From CAZEGI01 sp964512105 (GTDB taxonomy: Archaea > Altiarchaeota > Altiarchaeia > IMC4 > CAZEGI01), in contig CAZEGI010000015.1 of NCBI GenBank assembly GCA_964512105.1, forward strand, positions 1 through 27,344: a stretch of DNA of 27,344 bases. Direction: 5' to 3'. Under the pieces are notes generated by a model. The model did no database searches. It was not told where the DNA came from and was given only the letters and a program-made list of their open reading frames with translations. This document shows, piece after piece, positions 21,842 to 27,344 of the stretch. How positions within the stretch are numbered: the stretch's first letter is position 1; every line of letters begins with the position of its first letter. The position numbers and the translations under genes were made by a program.

Positions 21842-23583
21842 AACCCCCGTCACTAGATGATAGCAGAATGCAGGAAAAAACTCGGATATATATCCGAAAA
21901 CTCAAAAAAGCTGGAGAACGTATTTTGCCGCTTCTTGATAATGAAACCGCCAAAAGCCTGAAGGAAAGTCTTGGGCGTCTTGAAATGTCTGAATCAAACC
22001 TAGTAATTCTTGGTCAATTTAAGCGTGGAAAAAGCACGCTCGCCAACTGCTTTTTAAGGAAAAAAATATTGCCCTGTTCCGCTGTTCCACTTACTGCTTT
22101 GATAACTGAGATCAGATACAGAGACAAAGAGGGGCTTCTCATAGAATACAACGACGAAGGAGAAGAACTACCACTCGCTTCCCTCCACAAATTTGTTACT
22201 GAGAGGGAAAACCCAAAGAACAAGAAAAACATAAAACACGTGACAGTATTCTGCAACTCTGAATTCCTAAGGAAGGGCGTGGTACTGATAGATACCCCGG
22301 GTCTTGGCTCAACATTTACCCACAACACCAATACAACAGAGGAATATGTAAAAAACTGCGATGTGGCAGTTTTCGTTATGTCGGCAGATTCTCCCCTTTC
22401 ACTTGGCGAGTTGGAATTTATAAAGCGCATTCGCACTTATACCCCTAGGATATTTTTTGTATTGAACAAGATGGACTATTTGTCGAAAGAACAACTTGAA
22501 GAGGTGCAGCATCACATCGAAAGCGAACTAGAAAGCGTTGGAATAAATGCGAAACTTACCACCATCTCGGCCAACCTTGCCTTAGACGCCGTTTTAGTTA
22601 AAAATGAACGTTCTTTTGAAAAAAGCGGCGTTAAAAAACTTGAACGAATGCTGATAGAATTTTTGAGTAGTGAAAAGGAGACTGTTCTTTTAGAATCAAC
22701 ACGGCTCAAAATACTGGCTGCAACAAGAACGCTGAGAAATGAACTAAGTTCTAGATATGCAATCTTGCAACTTGACGAGAAGAACATTAAGGGGAGGATG
22801 GATGAATTCGAAGAAGAGACGGAAAACGTGCTTCAGTCTGGACGAATTTATTCTACTGTAATAGATGAGGAGTTTTCCATTATCCTAGAGGGGATTACTA
22901 ATGACCTAGAATCCACGAAATCTATCTTCTCTCGCAAGATTTACAAAAAGCTTAGGGATATGGTGGAACACTCAGAAATTAAAACAAATAGTGGATTGGT
23001 GGATCTTACAAATCAACTTCTAAAACAACACATAGAAGAAGAACTCTCTCTCTGGTGGGAAGCCGAAGATAAGAAGATAAGGGCGAAGATTGATTACATG
23101 GAAACAAAGTATTTCCGAGAAAACGAAAAGTTAGTCTCAAGGTTGATTAAAATTACTAAAGGACTTTTTGATTTCCAATTCCAGCCGGCAAATGCTAAAT
23201 GCAGTATTGATTATGAAACGGACTTCTACTTCAAGATAGATGGCATGTATGAAGGAATGTATCGGCCAAAGCCAGAAATGCTTCTTCCAAATCCAATTTT
23301 TAAAAAGTTACTACTTGGCGACCTTCAAAAGAGAGTAGACGAACAAGTTGACAAGAATTGCGGCAGAATTAGATACGATTACCTTCAGCGCCTTGAAATC
23401 GGTAAAAATAGATTTAAAGAACTTCAACTTAAGACTCTCGAAGACATGAAAAAAGAAATTGAATGGGGTCTGCAAACGGGCATTGCAATTGCAAGTTCAT
23501 CGATTTCTGAAAAATCTAGGCAAACTCAACGCATTCGAAAGGAGTTAGACTTAATCGATAAAGTGGACAGGGAGTTATCGTAG
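21838..23583 (+). CDS. Dynamin-like large GTPase
   Basis: A 581-residue protein with a dynamin-family G domain: G1 GQFKRGKST (59-67), the G2 threonine in VPLTALIT (about 86), G3 DTPGLGS (152-158) and G4 NKMD (210-213). The region after residue 280 is long, helical and charged (for example LEDMKKEIEWGL), like the stalk of bacterial dynamin-like proteins. No transmembrane helix or obvious lipid paddle is seen, so membrane contact may come from the small membrane protein upstream. The GTG start is supported by the 4-base overlap; an ATG at 21868 is the alternative. Base composition looks more AT-rich than pgk and fae-hps. A membrane-remodelling, fusion or phage-defence role is inferred from relatives. 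Confidence 0.87.
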   Translation: MKPPSLDDSRMQEKTRIYIRKLKKAGERILPLLDNETAKSLKESLGRLEMSESNLVILGQFKRGKSTLANCFLRKKILPCSAVPLTALITEIRYRDKEGLLIEYNDEGEELPLASLHKFVTERENPKNKKNIKHVTVFCNSEFLRKGVVLIDTPGLGSTFTHNTNTTEEYVKNCDVAVFVMSADSPLSLGELEFIKRIRTYTPRIFFVLNKMDYLSKEQLEEVQHHIESELESVGINAKLTTISANLALDAVLVKNERSFEKSGVKKLERMLIEFLSSEKETVLLESTRLKILAATRTLRNELSSRYAILQLDEKNIKGRMDEFEEETENVLQSGRIYSTVIDEEFSIILEGITNDLESTKSIFSRKIYKKLRDMVEHSEIKTNSGLVDLTNQLLKQHIEEELSLWWEAEDKKIRAKIDYMETKYFRENEKLVSRLIKITKGLFDFQFQPANAKCSIDYETDFYFKIDGMYEGMYRPKPEMLLPNPIFKKLLLGDLQKRVDEQVDKNCGRIRYDYLQRLEIGKNRFKELQLKTLEDMKKEIEWGLQTGIAIASSSISEKSRQTQRIRKELDLIDKVDRELS

Positions 23584-23599
23584 AAGCTAGTGAGATGGA

Positions 23600-23610
23600 T
23601 TTATAAAAGG
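23600..23610 (+). promoter_or_regulatory. TATA box for enolase
   Basis: TTTATAAAAGG lies about 33 bases before the eno ATG, predicting a leader of about 7 bases. It shows that enolase has its own promoter after the GTPase gene. Confidence 0.6.
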
Positions 23611-23636
23611 TTAGAATCATAATAATAGGGATAAAA

Positions 23637-24920
23637 ATGGCAAACAAAATCAAGAGCATAAAGGCAAGGGAGGTTCTGGATTCGCGCGGGAATCCGACTG
23701 TTGAGGTTGATTTGACAACGGATAACGGTTTGTTCAGGGCGATGGTTCCTTCCGGGGCTTCCACCGGAACGCACGAGGCTGTCGAGTTGCGTGATGGTGA
23801 CAAAAAACGTTATCTCGGAAAGGGAGTTCTGAAGGCCGTTGAGAATGTAAACAAAAAAATCGCACCAAAGGTTGTGGGAATGGACTGCACCAAGCAGAAG
23901 GAAATCGACGACCTGATGATTAAGCTTGATGGAACTGAAAACAAAGGTAATCTTGGAGCAAATGCGATTCTTGCTGTGAGCATGGCTGTTTGCAAAGCGG
24001 GTGCAGCTGCCAAAGAAAGGCCACTTTATAAGTATATTGCAGAACTCGCAGGCAGAAAAGGTGTTACCCTTCCAGTTCCACAATTAAACGTCATAAATGG
24101 AGGCAAACACGCTGGAAAGGAAAACGATATCCAGGAGAATATGTTTATGCCGGTCGGAGCCAAAACATTTGCAGAATCAATAAGGATGGGTGCTGAAACA
24201 TACCACACTCTCAAAAAGATGCTTAAAGCCAAATACGGCGTCCAAGCAATACACCTTGGGGACGAAGGGGGTTTTGTTCCACCGATAAACACACCACATG
24301 AGCGACTGGAGCTTATGGTTAAAGCAGTCGAAGAAGCAGGCTATGAGAGAGATATTGCAATCGCACTGGATCCTGCATCGTCTGAATTCTACTACAAGGA
24401 TGGTAGGTACTATATGATAGGTAACAAAAAATATACACCAAGCGAACTGGTGGACTTCTACGCTGACCTGGTGAAGACATTCCCGATACTCGTAATAGAA
24501 GACGGGATGGCTGAGGACGATTGGGATGGTTGGGTTGAGATAGTTAGGAAACTGGGTTCAAAAATACAGTTGACGGGTGATGATCTTCTTGTTACGAATA
24601 TGGGTAGAATCAAGAAGGCCATTAAGTTGAATGCTGTTAATGCTGTCCTTCTGAAGCTTAACCAAATAGGTTCAGTTAGCGAATCCATCGATGCCGCTAA
24701 TCTAACATTCAAAAATGGCTGGTGTGCCACGGTAAGCCACCGCTCGGGAGAAACTGAGGATAGTTTCATAGCAGATTTCGCAGTTGGATTGGACACAGGT
24801 CAGATTAAGACGGGAGCACCTGCAAGAAGCGAAAGGCTTTGCAAGTACAACCAGCTGATAAGGATTGAAGAGGAGTTAGGAAACAAAGCGGTTTACGCAG
24901 GAAAAATTTTTAAGAAATAA
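23637..24920 (+). CDS. eno: Enolase
   Basis: Interconverts 2-phosphoglycerate and phosphoenolpyruvate. The 427-residue length is typical. Catalytic E210 (GDEGGF) and K340 (LLKLNQIGS) are present, as are Mg2+ ligands D245, E288 and D315 and the signature SHRSGETED (367-375). N-terminal VLDSRGNPTVEV and PSGASTGTHEAVELRD are standard. In many archaea eno lies inside the rpoK-rpsB operon; here it is on the opposite strand and converges with rpsB, 3 bases apart. Confidence 0.97.
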   Translation: MANKIKSIKAREVLDSRGNPTVEVDLTTDNGLFRAMVPSGASTGTHEAVELRDGDKKRYLGKGVLKAVENVNKKIAPKVVGMDCTKQKEIDDLMIKLDGTENKGNLGANAILAVSMAVCKAGAAAKERPLYKYIAELAGRKGVTLPVPQLNVINGGKHAGKENDIQENMFMPVGAKTFAESIRMGAETYHTLKKMLKAKYGVQAIHLGDEGGFVPPINTPHERLELMVKAVEEAGYERDIAIALDPASSEFYYKDGRYYMIGNKKYTPSELVDFYADLVKTFPILVIEDGMAEDDWDGWVEIVRKLGSKIQLTGDDLLVTNMGRIKKAIKLNAVNAVLLKLNQIGSVSESIDAANLTFKNGWCATVSHRSGETEDSFIADFAVGLDTGQIKTGAPARSERLCKYNQLIRIEEELGNKAVYAGKIFKK

Positions 24921-24923
24921 TTT

Positions 24924-25634
24924 TTACCTTTTCTTCCTCTTCATTTTTCTCTGCTGGCGTCGCTGGATTTCCTGCATCTGTAGAAGATACGGTTGTGGTT
25001 CAGCTGTGGATATGAAATCCTGAAGTTTTCCTTCGAATTTTTTCTTTTTTGTTTTCAGGATTTCCCTTGTGAGAATCCAGTACACAAGCGCGAGGGCGTT
25101 CTTACCCTTGTTGTTTGAAGGCACCACAAGGTCGATGTTTTTTATCCTCGTGTTTGTGTCGCAGATTGCGACAACCGGTATCCCGACTTTGTACGCTTCT
25201 TTTATCGGCTGCTGGTCTGCGGTCGGGTCTGTTATGATCAAGAGTTTCGGCTCCATGTAGGATTTTATGTTTGGATTTGTCAGGGTTCCGGAAACGAAGC
25301 GCTCCTTTACGGATTTGACGCCGGTGTACTCGGCAAACTTCTCTGCGGGTTTTCTTCCGTAAACCCTGTTCGAAACCACGAGAATGTCTTTTGGGTCGTA
25401 ACCGGCAATGAACTTTGCTACTATTCTCAAACGCTCGTCGATTTTCTGTATGTCAAAAACGCAGAGTTTGTCTGGCCTGACCTTGTAGATGAACGGCTTC
25501 ATGTCTATGGTCTTGTACTTTAAGCCTACATGAACGCCGTTTGAGAGGTAATCGTCTATAGGAACCAGAAGATTCGCAGTGTCCTCTACAGGCATTTCCT
25601 CTGTTTCTTCTGTCTTTGTTTCTTCGTCACTCAT
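24924..25634 (-). CDS. rpsB: 30S ribosomal protein S2
   Basis: Archaeal S2 (SA family), 236 residues. Core blocks: YLSNGVHVGLKYKT, FIYKVRPDKLCVFDIQKIDERL, ILVVSNRVYGRKPAEKFAEY, PKLLIITDPTADQQPIKEA and GIPVVAICDTNT. It has a short acidic N-terminal tail and a strongly basic C-terminal tail. The ATG overlaps the rpoK stop by 4 bases. It is the last gene of the visible L18e-L13-S9-RpoN-RpoK-S2 operon. Confidence 0.97.
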   Translation of the reverse strand: MSDEETKTEETEEMPVEDTANLLVPIDDYLSNGVHVGLKYKTIDMKPFIYKVRPDKLCVFDIQKIDERLRIVAKFIAGYDPKDILVVSNRVYGRKPAEKFAEYTGVKSVKERFVSGTLTNPNIKSYMEPKLLIITDPTADQQPIKEAYKVGIPVVAICDTNTRIKNIDLVVPSNNKGKNALALVYWILTREILKTKKKKFEGKLQDFISTAEPQPYLLQMQEIQRRQQRKMKRKKR

Positions 25635-25801
25635 TCTCTCTTCACCGTTATCGGCAACACGTCCCTTTCGAATTCCAGTTTGGCTATGTCCAAGGGCCTG
25701 CCAATTCCGGACGGCACTTTTACAAGCACCGGTGCACCCATCCTTATCTGCAGCGCGCGCGCACCTATCAACCTCGCCTTCTCGAATCTTGTGTATTTCA
25801 T
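25631..25801 (-). CDS. rpoK: DNA-directed RNA polymerase subunit Rpo6/RpoK
   Basis: A 56-residue homologue of bacterial omega and eukaryotic RPB6. The translated frame starts MKYTRFEKARLIGARALQI and includes MGAPVLVKV, PLDIAKLEFERDVLPITVKR and the stop, all diagnostic of RpoK. It sits between rpoN (1 base after its stop) and rpsB (4-base ATGA overlap), its expected position. It stabilises the polymerase core. Confidence 0.97.
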   Translation of the reverse strand: MKYTRFEKARLIGARALQIRMGAPVLVKVPSGIGRPLDIAKLEFERDVLPITVKRE

Positions 25802-25802
25802 T

Positions 25803-26018
25803 TTAGAATTTTTTGTAGAGCATAACCTCGTCTATTATTTCCTTCCCCTCCTTGTCGAGGGGATGCGATAAAAACATCCTTCTGCAACAGTAACGCTCAT
25901 AACCCAGCGCGTCAAGAATGTCCTTTGGTTTCTTTCCTTCCCGTATTTTTTTGACATACTCGTCCCAGTCTTGGGCTATGGGTCTTCCGCAACTAAAACA
26001 CCTTATTGGAACAATCAT
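25803..26018 (-). CDS. rpoN: DNA-directed RNA polymerase subunit Rpo10/RpoN
   Basis: A 71-residue zinc-binding polymerase subunit, the homologue of RPB10. The zinc site is complete: C7 and C10 (RCFSCGR) with C44 and C45 (YCCRRM), the family's CX2C...CC pattern. The start MIVPIRCFSCG is canonical and has GAGGTG about 7 bases before the ATG. It lies 9 bases after rpsI. Confidence 0.98.
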   Translation of the reverse strand: MIVPIRCFSCGRPIAQDWDEYVKKIREGKKPKDILDALGYERYCCRRMFLSHPLDKEGKEIIDEVMLYKKF

Positions 26019-26027
26019 TTTAACACC

Positions 26028-26444
26028 TCATCTGTACGATTTTTGTCTTCTGTGCCTTGGTCCCTTGCTGGACTGGCTCGGTTTGTGAACTTCCGTTTGC
26101 CTGTGGTCGCCGGCGATCAGGGTTCTGTTGTAATTTACGTATTCATTCAGCAGGTTATCGCCAACGAGTTCCGACAAACCCCGGGCGATTGATGATGCTA
26201 TTGCGTCTGCTTGACCGAGAACACCGCCACCCCGAACATCAACGCTTATGTCAAGTTTGTTCAGGTCCACGTGATCTGCGGCAACCGCCATCACTTCCTT
26301 TATCTTCATTTTGACTGCTTCGGTACTGTAAGTTTCAAGCGGAATCGAGTTTATTCTCACGCCTCCGTTTCCCGGTTTTATGGTCACCCTTGCGATTGCT
26401 GTTTTTCTCTTTCCGGATGAATGAACAACCTCATTTTTTACCAT
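26028..26444 (-). CDS. rpsI: 30S ribosomal protein S9
   Basis: S9/S16e family, 138 residues from the ATG at 26444. Seen: SSGKRKTAIARVTIKPG near the start, VRGGGVLGQADAIASSIARGL in the middle, and the basic C-terminal tail (SSKGPRHRRQKSYR) that reaches the P-site tRNA. The frame is open seven codons further upstream, but the ATG at 26444 has AGGCGG before it and matches the family start (MVKNEVVHSSGKRK). It overlaps the L13 stop by 7 bases. Confidence 0.96.
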   Translation of the reverse strand: MVKNEVVHSSGKRKTAIARVTIKPGNGGVRINSIPLETYSTEAVKMKIKEVMAVAADHVDLNKLDISVDVRGGGVLGQADAIASSIARGLSELVGDNLLNEYVNYNRTLIAGDHRQTEVHKPSQSSKGPRHRRQKSYR

Positions 26445-26881
26445 TTTCCGCCTATGAACCTGCAAACCTCGCCGACCGTTGCGTAACCGTTAAGGCCTTT
26501 CCTTTTCGACTCGATCTTTTCCGCCTTCTCCTTGTTGATGTCGACCCCGTGTTTTTTGAGTATTTCCTCCCTCGGTGACCCGACGTATACCATCACACGC
26601 TTATACGCTTCCCTCCCACGCGTTTTCTTCCAAGGAAGCATTCCCCGTATCACCTTGCGGACAAATTTATCCGGCCTTTTTTGGTGAAACGGCCCTTTCG
26701 TCATATCCCCCTTGTTTCTTATCTCAAGTTTGTCGAGATTTTGCTGGAATATTGCTTCCTTTCTCCCGCTTATCAGTGCGCTTTCTGCATTAATCACTAT
26801 CACGCTTTCTCCCAAAAGTGCCTTCTTTGCGACAAAACTTGACATCCTTCCCAAAACCTGACCTTTTGCATCTACTATCAT
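26438..26881 (-). CDS. rplM: 50S ribosomal protein L13
   Basis: Archaeal L13, 147 residues: VDAKGQVLGRMSSFVAKKAL at the start, VINAESALISGRKE, KRPDKFVRKVIRGMLPWKKTRGREA in the centre, and MVYVGSPRE. Its ATG overlaps the L18e stop by 4 bases, and its stop region overlaps the S9 start. Confidence 0.97.
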   Translation of the reverse strand: MIVDAKGQVLGRMSSFVAKKALLGESVIVINAESALISGRKEAIFQQNLDKLEIRNKGDMTKGPFHQKRPDKFVRKVIRGMLPWKKTRGREAYKRVMVYVGSPREEILKKHGVDINKEKAEKIESKRKGLNGYATVGEVCRFIGGKW

Positions 26882-27237
26882 CCCAGCACCCGTACTTTAC
26901 TTCCCTTAGGATTTTTTTTCATGAGTTCGGATATTGTTATTGCGATGCTTCCACAATCTGCGATTTTCTTTTTTGCGTCGTGAGTGAATTGGAACGCCGC
27001 CACCGTAAGTTTGTGGTCAATGTTCCCGACACCGAGAACCTTTCCCGGGACAACAACGGTTTCATCCTTTTGCGTGTTTTTGTTTATCTCGTAGAGGTTC
27101 ACTTCCCTGCGGTTTTTTCTCGGGCGCGAAAGTTCTTCGGCGACGACTTTCCATATCTCTGCCTTTTCCTTCTTTGCTGCCTGCATTAGCGTATTCACCA
27201 TTTCCAAACGTTCCGGATTTTCGAATGCTTTTGTCAT
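26878..27237 (-). CDS. rpl18e: 50S ribosomal protein L18e
   Basis: Archaeal/eukaryotic L18e, 119 residues. Seen: IWKVVAEELSRPRKNRREVNL, VVVPGKVLGVGNIDHKLTVAA and the C-terminal MKKNPKGSKVRVLG. There is no strong Shine-Dalgarno before the ATG. It is the first gene of the operon inside the window; in many archaea rpoD lies upstream, here outside the window. Confidence 0.97.
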   Translation of the reverse strand: MTKAFENPERLEMVNTLMQAAKKEKAEIWKVVAEELSRPRKNRREVNLYEINKNTQKDETVVVPGKVLGVGNIDHKLTVAAFQFTHDAKKKIADCGSIAITISELMKKNPKGSKVRVLG

Positions 27238-27257
27238 TTCTTTCTTTTTCCCAAGGG

Positions 27258-27338
27258 TTTTTCTTTCTTTTCTAAAGAAAGAAAAAGACTTGCGGGGGGC
27301 GAGGTTCTTAACCCGCGGTCAGAACCAATGGTTCCGAC
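27258..27338. repeat. Three consecutive hairpins upstream of rpl18e
   Basis: 27258-27286 is a perfect 13-bp stem of T/C against A/G with a TCT loop. 27299-27316 is a 7-bp stem with one bulged base and a 3-base loop. 27318-27338 is a 9-bp stem with a 3-base loop whose only non-Watson-Crick pair is a G-U when read on the minus strand, so it is best suited to an RNA transcribed toward rpl18e. There is no ORF or tRNA in this 107-base end. A processing signal, leader structure or palindromic element are all possible. Confidence 0.6.
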
Positions 27339-27344
27339 ACCTCC

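Noticed and set aside
27291..27344. Possible truncated tRNA on the minus strand (CCCCCGCA-like end, GGTT motifs)
   Set aside because: No 5-bp T stem with a TTCRANN loop can be drawn, and the sequence folds instead into two simple hairpins.
27338..27344. CACCTCC at the window end resembling the 3' end of 16S rRNA
   Set aside because: The preceding bases do not match the conserved 16S 3' region; it is only a seven-base coincidence.

Overview
This window is archaeal chromosome. The decisive evidence is the ribosomal/RNA polymerase cluster at the right end (L18e, L13, S9, Rpo10/RpoN, Rpo6/RpoK, S2), a Hel308-type helicase, archaeal TATA-box promoters placed about 25 bases before start codons, a fused Fae-Hps enzyme and a DtxR-FeoA fusion. 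A complete tryptophan pathway argues against a strongly reduced symbiont. I cannot fix the lineage; a euryarchaeal-type organism is the safest statement. Genes are dense, many neighbours overlap by ATGA, and no stretch above 300 bases lacks a gene. I see no rRNA, tRNA, CRISPR array or insertion sequence.

Layout, left to right. 7-4347 (minus): hel308, a nitroreductase, a VapBC toxin-antitoxin pair with its own promoter and palindrome, leuD, and a cysteine hydrolase overlapping leuD. 4388-5662 (plus): an unrecognised protein with several helix-turn-helix modules, sitting between leuD and leuC. 5657-7979 (minus): leuC and an unusual protein with a JAMM/MPN-like metal site. 8008-14407 (minus): the full operon trpE-G-D-C-F-B-A, nearly all overlapping; the trpE/trpG junction is interrupted by a short segment with two hairpins flanked by a duplicated 15-mer. 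14510-14884 (minus): a small winged-helix protein. 15027-17380 (plus): a DtxR-FeoA regulator and feoB behind a perfect DtxR-type operator. 17373-17873 (minus): an HTH-ACT regulator.

17995-21112 (plus): pgk, fae-hps and an unknown protein. 21113-21436 (minus): a weakly supported small protein. 21593-23583 (plus): a small two-helix membrane protein overlapping a dynamin-like GTPase. 23637-24920 (plus): enolase. 24924-27237 (minus): the ribosomal/RNA polymerase operon, including a 56-residue RpoK. 27238-27344: three hairpins and no gene.

How the genes fit together: trpEGDCFBA converts chorismate to tryptophan; LeuC and LeuD form one two-subunit hydro-lyase; DtxR and FeoB form an iron-responsive uptake unit; Pgk and Eno are glycolytic/gluconeogenic; Fae-Hps links formaldehyde and pentose phosphates. 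The most unusual items are the JAMM-like protein, the trpE/trpG junction with a possible RNA switch on the trpG ribosome-binding site, the dynamin-like GTPase with its membrane partner, and the multi-HTH protein.
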